Under the pieces are notes generated by a model. That model ran no database searches. It was not told the origin of the DNA and saw only the letters and a program-made list of their open reading frames with translations. A program made the translations under genes and the position numbers. A DNA stretch of 64,000 bases from Alviniconcha marisindica. Its lineage: Eukaryota; Mollusca; Gastropoda; Provannidae. Each line of letters starts with the position of its first letter. Position 1 is the stretch's first letter. The stretch is from contig JABMCL010001157.1 of assembly GCA_018857735.1 (NCBI GenBank), positions 1 through 64,000 of the forward strand. Direction: 5' to 3'. Positions 1 to 13,762 of the stretch are shown piece after piece.

Positions 1-873
1 GCAGTTCTGAAAAAAAAATCTCCAGGAACAAGTCAACTTTCTCCCATAGTGAGCTGCTGCATCAATAACGAATTTGTTGACAACAACAAAAGTGTCTACT
101 GTGCAACCAGAGGAAGAGAATGCACACTTCCATAACAAAGCGGGTTGTTTGCTGACCATTCTGGCACTGTACTGGGGTTTTTCCTTTCAATTTTCTTCAA
201 AAACCCATTTTTTTTTTGGAATGGGATAGGGGTTTAAAGTTTTTTTTTTATTTTTATTTTTATTTTTTTAATTTTGAACCAAGATAATTTTAATATCATT
301 TATGTGAAAAGACTTTAAATAAAAAGGAAGAAGGGAAGAAAGAAAAAAAACAGATACAGGATGTATGATTCATGATTAATGATCACCCTTTTTTCCTGCC
401 TCAATCAAAGTATATCAAATAAAGAGTGTTGACACATCTGAGTGTAAAACTGCTCCTTACCGTGCTGTAAAGCAACTCCAGCAAATGTGCTCCTGTCCAT
501 TACTCTTAGTTACAGCTGTACTTCAAAAATAAATGGAAGTAAACTGGAAGTGAGGAATTGGCAAATGGAAAGGTACTTCTTTACACAACATACAGCACTT
601 TAACACCAATTATGCACCAGGAAGATACGGTTCAAGAATTGCATCTTGAGCAACCTAACTGACATGGTAAGATCAAACCCCCAAAGTCAGAGAGCAACTG
701 TCTAAACAACAGGGGATGCTGCATTTGCACTTTATGTATCTGCAGGAAAACAGCTGTTCCAACAAAATCTCACCTGGCTCTTAAATTTTTTTTTGTTTTT
801 TAGCACTGGAATGGTAACAAACGATAGCAAAAACAACAAGGAGACCAGAGAACTGCACAGACTCTGTCCTGAC

Positions 874-3617
874 CTGTATCCAGTTCTTGCTCCAGACAGC
901 GTTGCTCGTGACGCATTTTTTCCAACATCTCAACCTGCTGCGCCTTGACTGACGTCACAGTTTCGCGGATCTCTGCGTGTTTTTCAATCACTTCCGGGTC
1001 ACCAAGCTTCAGGTCCTCTCTGTTCTCCATCAGCCAGTATCTCAAGTCATCCCTAGATGGAAAAGCAAACCAGTAAATCAAAAAAATTGATGGACTTCAT
1101 ACATTGATAATTAAGTAATTGGTTTTTCTTATATTAAGTGACCAACCTTATCTTTCGGAAGACTAGGTCACTGTGTGAAGCGCAGTGAAACAATGAAACT
1201 CCTGTCTTGTCCCAATTTTTCTTTTCTTTCTAATGTCCAGTCAACATAGTAGGCCATATCAGGGCAAAACACATGACAGCAACAAGAAATATTACTTCAT
1301 AAATCCAATTTAAACAACTGAAAGTCCAACAATCCAACAGCATTATGTAAAAAGTTTAACTTTATAGCCACTATTCAATTAATTACAGTTTGTTAAAAAC
1401 ATTAATTTCTTGCCTGTACATGTGTGCATGTGTTTTTACTTTTGTTTTGGGGTTGTTGTTTTTTTGCTGTTAGTATTAATATTTAATCTCTGTTTTACTC
1501 TGCACCACAAGGCACATTTACTGCTTAACAGCATACCAGGACAACAAATATTTTGATTCTGAATCAGATCATGACCCAAGCTCACCTGAGATTCCAAACC
1601 GGTCTGCAGTGTCCTGCTTGAAGGCCTCAAAAGCTGAGGAGAGGCCACTCTCAAAATACTCAAAGTCACGGTAGATCTGACTGCAAATGTCCTTGTCAGC
1701 ATTCTGCTGAATGTGAGACTCCACTTCCATTTGGAACTGAGCAGAACCACAGAGACAAAGTGAAGATGAGGGTTTTGAAAACAGTACAGGAGATCTGTCT
1801 TGCATTATAACAAACTCCTTTAAAGGGGACACCAAAGAAAGATGTTAGACATCCTGAAAAAGTGGAAATATCTCTATTGGAGGCTTTCTGTGGTTCATTG
1901 GTTGTTCTATTAATATTCAAGCAGCCAAAGCTTTTTTCTTTTTTTTTTGCTTCAAACTTTACTACTAGTCAGTCAGTCAGTTTTGTCCTCACCCCCCAAA
2001 AAACTGGCTTATGATGTCTTATCTATAAACATATATATAACATTTGGACAAGACGGGTTTTTGAATATAGCAACATAATGCCAGACACAAAAAGTTATGC
2101 TCAAAGCCATGTTTCTGTGACATTCAAACACTGATTTTGAGTAAGTTCTGTTCAGAAGCAATTCTGATGGTCCCATCTGCTGGTTATACTGAGGTCCCAC
2201 TGTACTTGCTGTCCAACAAAAACAAAAAAAACCAAAACAAAAAACCCCCTTATCCGAACCCCTTAAAAAAGGGAACGAATGGATCCGAAGATCAAAAAAT
2301 CCCCGTTGTCTAGCACAGGCAGAAAAAAACACAAGCCCAGCAAGCAAGTCATAAGTTTGCCCTCTGCCATGACATTTTCTCAGAATTTATCCAGCTTTCT
2401 AACCAATGTCATCATACAAGAAATTATAAAGCAGAGTTGTCTGAGCACAATGTCACACCATTTTAACTTGGCTACAGCTGTGAAAACGGGGCCAAAAGTG
2501 TGAAACAAAAATATCTTCATGAAAACTTTAAGGAAAATAATTCAGGCTCATAATAATTCCTTCGGGCCAGTGGATTTTCACATTCACTAGTCCAGCAGGT
2601 TGGTGGAACATTTTCAGCTTCCGCAGGCCGGTCCTACTGATGTATTTACCTTGCGCCGGAGGTGCTGAAGCCTGAGAAACTCTTTCTGCCAGACCAGCTG
2701 GTGCTGCTTTAGGATGCTGCTCTCCTTGTTCGCTCGGGAGATCTTCTCAATTTTGTTCACCTTCATCGACGTCTTCAGAGAGGCAAACTTCTTCTCTGAT
2801 GCCAGGGCTTTGAGGCGAGTATAGTCCACTGGCTTGTATTTGTTGCTTCCAAGGCCTTCCACCATCCGCAGCACCAGAGGATCTGCATGCATGTACACAT
2901 CAGTAAGTTGACATAATTATATGACAAATTACTAAAAAGAAAACATTCTTTTACTAGTTTTAGTTTTACTTCACTGAAAACATTCTTGGCCAATCTATAG
3001 CACTTGCTCCTGGCTAGCAAAACCAACATTAATTTCATGAAAATAAAGAAACAAAAGAAGTGCTAAACAAGTGCTTTGAAAAAAAGTACCTAAAAATGTC
3101 TAACCAGCACATTAGACAGGTGAATGCTGACAATTCAAAATATTTCAAAATTGTGCTGGGAGTTCAGACTGATGCAATGGCTGCCAAAGGTCAACATTAA
3201 ATCAATGCAGGCAATGTGGGCAAGAAAAATCAAACAATCTGAAATTTAAAATAATGGCTATTTCGAAACATTTCCAAACAGATTACAACAAACAACAGTA
3301 ACAACAAAAAGGCCCAACAACATACATGATGTATGCAAATTTATAACACCTAAAAGTAAAAGTGAAATGGTGTTCAAATAAGGGAAAAGAATGATGACCA
3401 AATTCAAAATTAGAATTTCACATTCCAGACCAGTAAAAGAACTTTCACCTTTTCTTATAACAAACTAGTACATTGCGTTGTGTTGAAGATTCAATGGTTT
3501 GGGAAGTGAACTGTGCAAGATCTGGCTGAGGACCAGCAATTTCACAAAATCTGGCAACTCACCGGAACCACCAGTGCTGGCAGTGGTGACAAATGGCCGA
3601 GCGCCTCTCTCACCCAT
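874..3617 (-). pseudogene. CCDC148: Mirror-image copy of CCDC148 exons 1-4
   Basis: Four blocks on the minus strand copy the first four coding exons with their splice sites: 3563-3617 (ATG exon), 2650-2882, 1586-1736 and 874-1052. Three have the same lengths as their partners (55, 233 and 179 nt). The third is 151 nt instead of 153, which shifts the frame differently from the right copy. No exon 5 follows before the window edge, so no complete gene can be read here. It is most likely an artefact of the fold-back. If real, it is a 5'-partial duplicate. Confidence 0.85.
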
Positions 3618-3766
3618 GGCTGGTGACAATCAGCAGCAAAAGAACTGACAAAGACAGAAGCAATATAATATATATATAGAGAGAGAGATAGAAGCAATAT
3701 ATTATAATATATTAATATTATATATCAATTATCATATATGGTATTAACTGATGAGTACCCAAAAGG

Positions 3767-4134
3767 TTGCTGTTAAATTTTTTTATATTTCAGTTGGTAA
3801 GAAAACAAACAAAAACCATTCAGACACAAGGTCATTCTGCTATGCTGCATTCATCCTCTGGAGCAAGCTGCCAGACACACCAAAATGCAGAAGACATTGC
3901 ATCTTTTCAGCGGCAGCTGAAATCATATTGTTTTCAACTCCTCAGTCGCCTACCAGCTTCCTAATCCCCCTGACCGGATCTCTTTTCCCACAGTCCCTCC
4001 TGCATCCCTTTCCTCCTGGAACTTCCCTCCCTTCATTCCATCCCAACCCCTCCCTGTCTATCTCTGCCAAGCAGAATGAGCATGTGGCTGTCTATGTGGA
4101 GTTAAACTGCACTCTACCTACAAGTGAACACTGA
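3767..4134 (+). mobile_element. Mirror copy of a non-LTR retrotransposon tail
   Basis: This is the reverse-complement partner of the fragment at 14020-14403. It encodes the same degraded C-terminal reverse-transcriptase tail, with RSFCYAA..LWSKLP in one frame and SFQRQLKSYCF in another. It exists here only because of the inverted repeat. Confidence 0.5.
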
Positions 4135-4391
4135 CACTGATATTGAGTTCAGTATGGCACTTGGCAGGCATGTTATTAAATCTTGTCATGACCTCTCCTG
4201 GACCTGTCTCTTGTCCAGATGAAGTGCAGGATATTGGATTGTTGATGAGACTCAAAAAACACATGTACACAAAAAAACAGAAGTAATTTTGTAAAACAAG
4301 AACTTGTACAACATGATGCTACCAGTGTCTACATGGCCACTTTAGCTTACACTGTCACAGAGCATGTCATGAACACTTGACATGTTTTTGT

Positions 4392-4808
4392 AGTCATGGA
4401 GGACAAAGTAAGTACTCATCTGCTGGAACAAGAGGACACCCTTTCAAACTACACAAGAAGACATTTCTTACCAATCAGTATGCACATTTATTTTACTAAC
4501 AGAGTTATAAACAATTGGAACAGCTTGCCATCCAACATTGTATTAATTAGCAGGAACACTAAACTCCTTGAAAAACATTCTGGAAAAACATTGGAAACAG
4601 AATTTATATGGCACAAGGTAACTGATAAAAACAAGCCAGGTCAATATACACAGCACTCATAAAAAGAACAACGCTGAGCATAATGTAAACCAAAACATAA
4701 CTTTGCAGGCAAAAGGCTAAAAAGCCTTGCAAGCGGTAATCTAATAATGTATTATGTAATATGATACTTAAGTGTAACTTATGAGTCATGGAGGACAAAG
4801 CAAGTATC
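4392..4808 (+). mobile_element. Mirror copy of a 5'-truncated non-LTR element
   Basis: This is the partner of 13346-13762. A 26-bp direct repeat lies at 4392-4417, and a slightly degraded version lies at 4784-4808. Between them is the open stretch with the YFTNRVINNWNSLPSN motif typical of the C-terminal end of non-LTR retrotransposon ORF2 proteins. Confidence 0.5.
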
Positions 4809-6174
4809 AGTTTCATAAAAACTGTGGACTTTTCTCTTTCAATTTGTTTAAAAAAATTTTTGGGTTATTTTCAAACAAATTTGGGCAACAGTTAGGTAAT
4901 TATTGTTGCTCTGGGGTGGTGTGTAAACTGTAATACATTGCTAGCATATCATGAAATGGTGAAGCAAAAGCATAGCTAACATTTGTTAATCTTATTACTG
5001 TAAAACAAAGCATTTTGCTGACATTTTGAATCATTTACTTTCTTCAGACTGGAGACACACTGTCAATACTGCTCCTATTGTCCTACTCCTGGTATCTGGA
5101 AAAACTGACACTTTTGTCTCGACCAAAGTTATGTGTGCCATGGTGTGGCGGGCCACCTGAAAATGAATCAGACTGAAGTGAAACACACCAAACCCTTTAC
5201 GATCAGGGAAAATGTTCAGTTTTTTGTCTTCCACTGAATGTCGTTCCGGTCAACGGTAAACTTCGAACAAAGGTAGATCAACGGGAAAAAACGTGGCTGG
5301 TGGGTGCTCTGAAACCGACGTTTGGTGTTCACCGATTAAGTTCGACGTTTGATGTTCCCGATTAAGTTCACGCGAGTTGCACAATTTTAAGAATCTGACT
5401 CGTTTACATCCCGAAAATGAAACGTTGCGACTTAATCCAAAACCAAACAAAAAACACACATACCTCTTGATAATATTACATGCTGACGAGAGAACGTTCA
5501 CAGAAATGGTATTATTTTTCTGCTGCCTTTGGTACCCTTTACACGCTGTATCGAATATAAACATCCACACTTTCACGCCAACAGCGCCCTCTAGCACCCA
5601 AAATGCCATTGACAAAAAAAGAAAAAGATTGTGGGGCCCCCGGGGAAATGGGGGTTTGGGGGGGGGGGTGGGGGGGCAATGATCCTCAACTCAGTGTTCT
5701 TCAGGTTTGGTTGCTATTTGACTGTTTTTCATTCATTCATTCATTCATTATTATACCCCCAAAAGGGCCTTTAAAGGGGGGGAAAAAAAAAATCAAAAAA
5801 AAGGATTTTTCCGGTGGGTTTTTTGGGAAGTTTTAGGAAAAAATTTTTTTTACTTTTGTTTCCCGTTCCCAGCCGGGGGAAGGACAAAAAAGGGAAGGGC
5901 GGGGGGGCGGGAAAAAAATTTAAAGTGATGTAAATCCATTTTTGTAGGTTTTTCTTTACCAAATGAAATCTTATGGGTTTTTTCCTTTTTTCTCCCATTT
6001 TTGACAAATTTTTTAAAAGGGGTTGTTCCTTCATGCCCTTTCCCGGTGGGGTGACACCCCCCCACGATTTTTTCATTTTAAAAACCCCGGAAAGGGGCCG
6101 GCCGGGCGGGGGGGTTTTTTTAATCATGAATTTAAAATTTTCCGATTTAAAATTTTTTATTTTTCCAACACACC

Positions 6175-9100
6175 CAGCAGTTTTAGTAAAGGTTTTTCCC
6201 CTCTTACCCCCCATGCAAATTTTTAGTAAAGGTGTTTCTTTTCCACCCTGATTTACTTCTTAGTAAAGGTGTTTTTTCCTTTACACCCCTCATGCTGGGT
6301 TTTTTTTGAGGTTTTTCCTTTTCCCTCTTAAAGGGGGTGACAACCCCCATGCATTTTTTAGGGGGGTTTTCTCATTAACCCCAGGGGGGACCCCCATGCA
6401 AATTTTAGTGAGGTGTTTTTCCCCCTTCCCTTTTAACCACCCCCCCGCTAGTTTTAGTGGGTTTTTTTTTCTCTTGCATTCTTGATGATAATTTTGTGGG
6501 GTTTGTTTTTTTACACCCCTTTATGCAAATTTTAGTTAAAAGGGTTTTCTCTTGACCCCTTGAAATACTTTTGGGGAAGGTTTTTTCTTTAAACACCCTC
6601 ATGCTATTTTTTTAAGTGGGTGTTTCTTTTCACCCCTATGTTATTTTTAGTAAAATTGTTTTTTTTCCCTTCCCGAATGATTTTTTTTACTCCATGCTAG
6701 TTTTGGTGAGGTGTTTTCTTTTAAACACCCTCATGCTATTTTAAAGTAAAGGTGTTTTTTTTTTCCAAAACCCCTCATGCAAAAATTTTAATGTGGGTTT
6801 TTTTCTTCAACCCGTGATGAAAACTTCAAATTGGGGTTTTTCCCTGACACACCTCATGCAAATTTTAGTGAGGTGTTTTTTTCTCTTACACACCTCATGC
6901 CAGTTTAGTGGGGGTTTTTCCCTCTTACAAAAACCCCATGTATTTTTAGTGAGGGGGTTTTTTCTTACACCCCCTCTGCTGGTTTTTAGTGAGGGGGTTT
7001 TTTTACACCCCTTCTGAGGGGGTTTTTTTAAATTTTTTTAGTAAAGGTTTTTTTCTCTTGCACCCTTGATAAAAATTTCAAAGGCGGTTTTTTTACCCCT
7101 CATGCTAGTTTTGGGAAAAGTGTTTCTCTTGCACCCTGATTTTATTTTCAGTAAAGGTTTTCTCTTACAAAACCTCATCCCTATTTTTTAATTGGAGGTT
7201 TTTTTCTAACCCCTCATGCTAATTTTGGTGAGGTGTTTCTCTTACCCCAAAAAACCACCCTTCATGCTTTTTTAGTGGGTGTTTTCTTTTCCCAACCCCC
7301 ATGCAAATTTTTAATGGGGTTTGTTTCTTTTTCATTCCTGATGCTTTATTTCTAGGGGGGGGTTTTCTTTTAAACCCCCCAAATGCAGTTTTTAGTAGGT
7401 GTTTTCTTTTTTAACACCTATCCCCATTTTTTGTAAAGGTGTTTCCCCTTTCCACCCCATGATTTTTTTTAATTAAAACTTTTTCTCTTTACACCCCTCA
7501 TCCCTTTTTTAAGTGAGGTGTTTCTCTTAAAACCCAAATGCCATTTTTAGTGAGGTTTTTCCTTAAAACCCCCCCAAGCTAGTTTAGGGGAGGTTTTTTC
7601 TCTTCCCTTATGTTTTTTAAAGGGGTTTTTCTTTTACAGGGGCCTATGCTATTTTAGAAGTGTTTCTCTTCACCCCTTGATGTACTTCTAGTAGGTGTTT
7701 CTCTTACACCTCATGCAAATTTTAGTGAGGTTTTTTCTCTTCCCACACCTCATGCAAATTTTTATGATTGTTTCTCTTCCCCCAACCTGTGATTTTTGAA
7801 AACCTTTTCAAGGGGTTTTTTTTTACCCCCCATGCTGTTTTGTGGGGTGTTTCTCTTACCCACATTTCAGGGGTTGTTTTTTTAAATTTTGAGGGGGGTT
7901 TTCTCTTGCATTTTTTTCCTAAAGGGGCCCTTCCCCCTTCTATTTTTGGAGTGTTTCTCTTCACCCCAAATGCTAGTTTTTGCCCTTTTTGTTTCTTTTA
8001 AAAACCCTATGCCAAATTTTTAGTAAGTTTTTTTTCTCTTCCACCCCTTGATTACTTCTATTGAGGTGTTTCCCCTTAAAATACTAGTTTAGTGGGTTCT
8101 CTTTTACCCCCATCCCATTTTAAAGGGGGTTTGTTTCTCTTGCCCCCCGTCCAAATGTATTTTTAAAAGTGGGGTGTTTCCCCCTTACACACCCAAGGGG
8201 GGCTCGTTTTTTTTTAGTGAGGGGGTTTTCTCTTACAAAAAAAACCTTTTTCACCCCAAAGGTTTTTAGTGAGGTTTTTTTCTCTTACCCCCCCCTCATG
8301 CAGTTTTAGTAAGTTTTTCTTTTCCCCCTCATTGAGGGGGGTTTCTTTCCCCTATTTTTAAGGGTTTTTTTTTTTCACCCCTTTTAATTTTAGTGGGTGT
8401 TTCTCTTACACACCTCATGCTTTTTTAAATAAAGGTTTCTCTTGCACTCCGATGTCTTCAAATGAGGTGTTTCTCTTACCCCCCAAACCCCCAGTTTTAG
8501 TGGGGTTTTTTTTCCCCTTACCCCCCCCTTGCTATTTTTTTAGTGGTTTTCTCTTCCATCCCTGGATGTTTTTTACTTTTCTAGTAAAGGTTTTTTCTCT
8601 TACACCCTCATGCTATTTTTTAGGGGAGGTGTTTCTCTTACACCCCTCTTTCCAGTTTTGTGAGGGTTTCTCTTACAACCCCATGCAAATTTTTTTGTAG
8701 GTTTTTTCCTCTTACAACCTCTGCAAATTTTGGGGGGTGGGGTTTTTTTTCTCTTCCCCCTCCTTTTTTAAAAATTTTTTCTTCCTTTTATTTAGGGGTT
8801 TTTTTCCTTCACCCTCATGCTATTTTTTTAGTGAGGGGTTTCTCTTACACACCTCAGGGTAGTTTTTAAATTTTTTGTTTCTCTTGCCCTTCCCACACCC
8901 CTAATTATTTTTTAGTGAGGTGTTTCTCTTACACACCCCCGGGGCATTTTTTGTGAGGTGTTTCCCCCTTACAAAAAACATAAAAATGCTGGGGTTTTTT
9001 AAAATTTTGGAGGGGTTCCTTGCATTTTGAGAAATTCCCCCTAGTGGGGTTGTTTCCCCCCCTTAAAAACCCCCCCCCAAAATGCTAGTTTTTTAAAAAA

Positions 9101-9215
9101 AGGTGTTTCCCCCTCTTTGGGGGGGAAAACCTCCCAAAAATGGGATAAAACCCTTCTAGTTGGGGTTTTTCCCCCCTTTACAAAAAACCCTCATAAAAGT
9201 TTTTGGGGGAAGGTT
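6175..9215 (-). repeat. 37-bp minisatellite, left half of the palindrome core
   Basis: There are roughly 80 units of about 37 bp. On this strand they read as TTTTAGTGAGGTGTTTCTC followed by TTACACACCTCATGCTAG-like text. The copies are heavily garbled by long T, C and G runs. On the opposite strand each unit carries GAGGTGT and ACACCTC about 9 bp apart, so a single strand can form a short hairpin. The phenylalanine- and proline-rich reading frames here are by-products of the repeat. The half continues without a break from the mirrored flank. Confidence 0.9.
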
Positions 9216-9239
9216 TGTGGTTTTTAAGAAAAACCCTCT

Positions 9240-12045
9240 CCAAAAAAACCCTAAAACTAGCATGGGGTTGTGTAAGAAAAACACCTCACTAAAACTAATT
9301 TTTTAAGGAAAAAGTTTGAAAGGGGAAGAAAACACTTTTTCTAAAAAACCCAAAAAAGGCATGAGGTGTGTAGAAAAAAAAAAGGGGGGCCCCTAAGAAT
9401 TAATAAATCAAAAAAATTTTGAAAGGGGGAAGAAAACCCTCCTAAACTGGCATAAAGGTGTGAAAGAGAAACACCTCACTAAAACTAGCATGAGGTGTTT
9501 AAGAGAAACACCTCACTAAAATATCAGGGGGTGTGTAAGACTAAGAGAAAAAACCTCACTAGAATTTCATGAGGTGGGGGAAGAAAAACCCCTCACTAAA
9601 ACTAGCTTTAGGTTTTAAGAGAAACACCTAAATAAAAGCAGATAAAGGAGTGCAAGAGAAAAAACCTCACTAAAAAGCTGGGTTTTTAAGAAAAAACCCC
9701 CCTCCCCAAAAAAAAAAAAAAAAAAAAAAAAAAAATAGCCTGAGGCGTTTTAAGAGAAACACCTCACGAAAACTAGCATGAGGTTTTAAAGAGAAACACC
9801 TCACGAAAACTAGCATGAGGTGTTTTAAAAAAGAAACACCTCACTAAAGTAGCATCAGGAGTGCAAAAAAAACCCCACTAAAACAGCAGGGGGTTTTGAA
9901 AAGAAAAACACCCCACTAGAACTGGGATGAGGTGTGTCCGAGAAACACCTCACTAAAAATTTATAATCGAGAGTGCAAGAGAAACCCCTTCACTAAAACT
10001 AAAAGAGGTGTGTAAGAAAAACACCTCCTAAAATTAGCATGAGGTTTTTAAAGAGAAACACCTAAATAAAAGTACATCAAGAGTAAAGAGAAACATTTTA
10101 CTAAAACTGGCATGGGGTGTGTAAGAAAAACACCTCACAAAAACTAGCATAAAGGTGTGTAAGAGAAACCCCTCACTAAAACTACTTGGGTTGTGTAAGA
10201 GAAACACCTCACTAGAACTGGTTTTGGGAGTGAAAGAGAAACACCTCACTAAACTAGCATGAGGGGTTTAAGAGAAACCTCACTAAAAAATTATCAGGAG
10301 TGCAAGAGAAACACCTCACTAAAGTTTTTCAAGAGGGGAAAGAGAAACATTTCCCTAAAACTACCCTCAGGGGGTTAAGGAAACAACTGACAAAATCTAG
10401 CTTTGGGGTGCATAAGAGAAACCCCCACTAGAACCCGCATCGGGAATTGCAAGAGAAACCCTCTTTAAAAATAGCATGAGGTTGTAAGAGAAACACCTCA
10501 CAAAAAGGGCATGAAGTGTGAAAGAGAAACACTTCACTAAAAGTATCAGGGGGGTGGGGCAAGAAAAAACACCTAAACCAAAATTAGCATGAGGTGTTAG
10601 AGAAAAAACCTCACTAAAACTAGCATGAGTTGTGTAAGAGAAACACCTGACTAGAAGTATCATCAGGAGTGCAAGAGAAACACTTTTCTAAAACTAGCAT
10701 GAGGCGTGTAAGAGAAACAGCGCACTAGAATTATCATCAAGAATGCAAGAGAAACACCTCACTAAAACTAGCATGAGGTGTGTAAGAGAAACACCTAAAC
10801 TAAAACTAGCGGGAAAGGGGTGTAAAAAAAACACCTCAAAAAACCAGCATGAGGTGTGAAAGAGAAACCCCTCACTAAAACTATCATGGGGTGTGTAAGA
10901 AAACACCTCACAAAGAACGACATGAGGTGTGTAAAAAAAGAACCTCACTAAAACTAGCTGGGGGTGTGTAAGAAAAACACCTAAATAGAAGTAACATCAG
11001 GAGTGCAAGAGAAACACCTCACTAAAATTAGCATGAGGGGTGTAAGAGAACACCTCACAAAAACCCTAGCAGGGAATTGTGTAAGAGAAACACCTCACTA
11101 AAACTAGCATGAGGATTGTAAAAACCCCCCTTAAAACTAGCATGAGGTGGGTAAGAGAAACATTTTTCACTAGAAGTCCCTTTCAGGGGGTGCAAGAGAA
11201 ACCCTTCATAAAACTACATAAAGGTGTTTTAAAAGAGACACCTTGCTAGATGTATTATCAAGACTGCAAGAAAAACCCTCCAAAAAAATAGCCAAAAGGT
11301 GTGTAAGAAAAAACACCCCCAAAAACCCTAGCAAAAAATGAAAAAAAAAACACCTCACTAAAACTAACTGGGGTGTGAAAAGGGGAAAAACCTCACAAAA
11401 AACTGGCATGATTTGTGTAAGAGAAACACCTCCTAAAATTAGCTGAGGTGTGTCCCAAAACACCTCAAAGAAGACCCCCTGTTAGACGAAAAAAACCCAC
11501 TAAAACTAGCATGGGGTGTGTAAGAGAAACACCTCACTCAACTAGCATGAGGTGTGTAGAAAAACCCCTTTCACCAAAACTAAAAGGGGGGAAAAAAAAG
11601 TAATAATCTGTGTGCAAGAAACATTTCCCACTAAACTACAAAAGGTTGTGAGAGAAACCCCCTAAACTAAAACAAACATGGGTTTGTGAAAAGAAAACAC
11701 CTCACTAAAAGTATCATCAGGAGTAAAAAGAAAACACTTTTAAAGTCTAAAACAAAGCATGAGGTGTGTAAGAGAAACCCTCACAAAAAAGAAAGGGAAT
11801 GAAAGAGAAACACCAACTAAAACTAGCAAGAGGTGTGTAAGACTGAGAAACACCTCACTAAAACTGCATGGGGTTGTAAAAAAAACACCTCACTAAACTG
11901 GCATGAAGTGTCACTGTAAAGAAAAACCCCTAAAACTAGCATGAGGTGTGTAAAAACCCCCCTCACTAGAATTAAATCGGGAGTGGAGAAAAACCCCACT
12001 AAGATTACATTGAAAGGGAAGAAAACACCTCACTAAAACTGCTCG
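9240..12045 (+). repeat. 37-bp minisatellite, right half of the palindrome core
   Basis: This is the same unit in the opposite orientation. The core words are CACTAAAACTAGCATGAGG followed by a GTGTAAGAGAAACACCTC-like half. Units are cleaner than on the left but still uneven in length. The array ends near 12045, after which unique sequence leads to CCDC148. A small array of the same family lies at about 42665-42915, so the unit is not confined to this locus. Confidence 0.9.
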
Positions 12046-13345
12046 GAGTGTGTGACTAGTCAGTCTTGAATTAGTCATGATTAGCCTGCCCGCGCCGCCG
12101 CGTACCGGCTTAAAAAAAATCGTGTCAGTGTCACTAGCCGCACAAGTCAGTGAAGGAATCAAGCTTTTAAAATTTGTCAAAATGTAGAAAAAAGGAATTT
12201 ATTTTACCATAAGTATTTCTATTCCCTGGATAAAGACACGCGTACACTGGATACTACATCACTGATTTTTTTCTGCTGTCAGTCCTTCCCTTTTTTGTCT
12301 CTTCGGCTGGCACGGCACACAGTCAGTCGCTAGACTTCCACCCACCGGACTCTCTGATTCCCCTTAGCTGGGCTATAATAATGAATGAATGAATGAATGA
12401 AAAACAGTCAAATAGCAACCAAACCTGAAGAACACTGAGTTGAGGATCATTGCTACCCCACCCCCACCCCCATCTCCCGGGCATAATTTTGACGTCATCA
12501 TTTCTTGCGCACAATCTTTTTCTTTTTTTGTCAATGGCATTTTGGGTGCTAGAGGGCGCTGTTGGCGTGAAAGTGTGGATGTTTATATTCGATACAGCGT
12601 GTAATGGGTACCAAAGGCAGCAGAAAAATAATACCATTTCTGTGAACGTTCTCTCGTCAGCATGTAATATTATCAAGAGGTATGTGTGTTTTTTGTTTGG
12701 TTTTGGATTAAGTCGCAACGTTTCATTTTCGGGATGTAAACGAGTCAGATTCTTAAAATTGTGCAACTCGCGTGAACTTAATCGGGAACATCAAACGTCG
12801 AACTTAATCGGTGAACACCAAACGTCGGTTTCAGAGCACCCACCAGCCACGTTTTTTCCCGTTGATCTACCTTTGTTCGAAGTTTACCGTTGACCGGAAC
12901 GACATTCAGTGGAAGACAAAAAACTGAACATTTTCCCTGATCGTAAAGGGTTTGGTGTGTTTCACTTCAGTCTGATTCATTTTCAGGTGGCCCGCCACAC
13001 CATGGCACACATAACTTTGGTCGAGACAAAAGTGTCAGTTTTTCCAGATACCAGGAGTAGGACAATAGGAGCAGTATTGACAGTGTGTCTCCAGTCTGAA
13101 GAAAGTAAATGATTCAAAATGTCAGCAAAATGCTTTGTTTTACAGTAATAAGATTAACAAATGTTAGCTATGCTTTTGCTTCACCATTTCATGATATGCT
13201 AGCAATGTATTACAGTTTACACACCACCCCAGAGCAACAATAATTACCTAACTGTTGCCCATGGTTATTATATTAGTATGTGACAATAACAAAAACTTTG
13301 ACATCAAGGATTGAAAGAGATAGTCCACAGAATTCATGAAGAGCT

Positions 13346-13762
13346 GAGTACTTGCTTTGTCCTCCATGACTCATAAGTTACACTTAAGTATCATATTACA
13401 TAATACATTATTAGATTACCGCTTGCAGGCTTTTTAGCCTTTTGCCTGCAAAGTTATGTTTTGGTTTACATTATGCTCAGCGTTGTTCTTTTTATGAGTG
13501 CTGTGTATATTGACCTGGCTTGTTTTTATCAGTTACCTTGTGCCATATAAATTCTGTTTCCAATGTTTTTCCAGAATGTTTTTCAAGGAGTTTAGTGTTC
13601 CTGCTAATTAATACAATGTTGGATGGCAAGCTGTTCCAATTGTTTATAACTCTGTTAGTAAAATAAATGTGCATACTGATTGGTAAGAAATGTCTTCTTG
13701 TGTAGTTTGAAAGGGTGTCCTCTTGTTCCAGCAGATGAGTACTTACTTTGTCCTCCATGACT
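13346..13762 (-). mobile_element. 5'-truncated non-LTR retrotransposon with target-site duplication
   Basis: Two 26-bp direct repeats, 13346-13371 and 13737-13762, differ at one base and bracket about 365 bp. On the minus strand, just inside the 5' repeat, an open frame reads LSNYTRRHFLPI and YFTNRVINNWNSLPSN. This resembles the FFxxRVxxxWNxLP block that ends many invertebrate CR1, L2 or Jockey-type ORF2 proteins. The frame stops near 13492 and the rest looks like a 3' UTR. The layout fits a 5'-truncated insertion made by target-primed reverse transcription. The clade is not resolvable from this fragment. Confidence 0.6.

Larger units (their letters stand above)
1..9215. repeat. Left arm of a ~18 kb inverted repeat (degraded mirror copy)
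   Basis: Read in reverse complement, this segment follows 9240-18224 base by base over long stretches. Position 1 pairs with about 18224, the copied CCDC148 exon 1 at 3563-3617 pairs with 14537-14591, and the array edge near 6175 pairs with about 12045. Near-identical stretches alternate with stretches where the left copy is garbled into inflated A, T, G and C runs, for example 180-300, 2220-2290, 4805-4890 and 5630-6200. The clean right arm has ordinary sequence at those places. That pattern fits uncorrected long-read sequence better than mutational decay. The arm reaches base 1, so it may extend beyond the window. Confidence 0.9.

Noticed and set aside
5771..9000. Several Phe- and Pro-rich or Lys-rich open frames
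   Set aside because: They are produced by garbled homopolymer runs inside the 37-bp minisatellite. Partners in the right arm do not keep the same frames.
12450..12893. 147-residue open frame in the CCDC148 5' flank
   Set aside because: No motif, no homologue that I recognise and no splice context. It may overlap a 5' UTR exon, but coding status cannot be supported.
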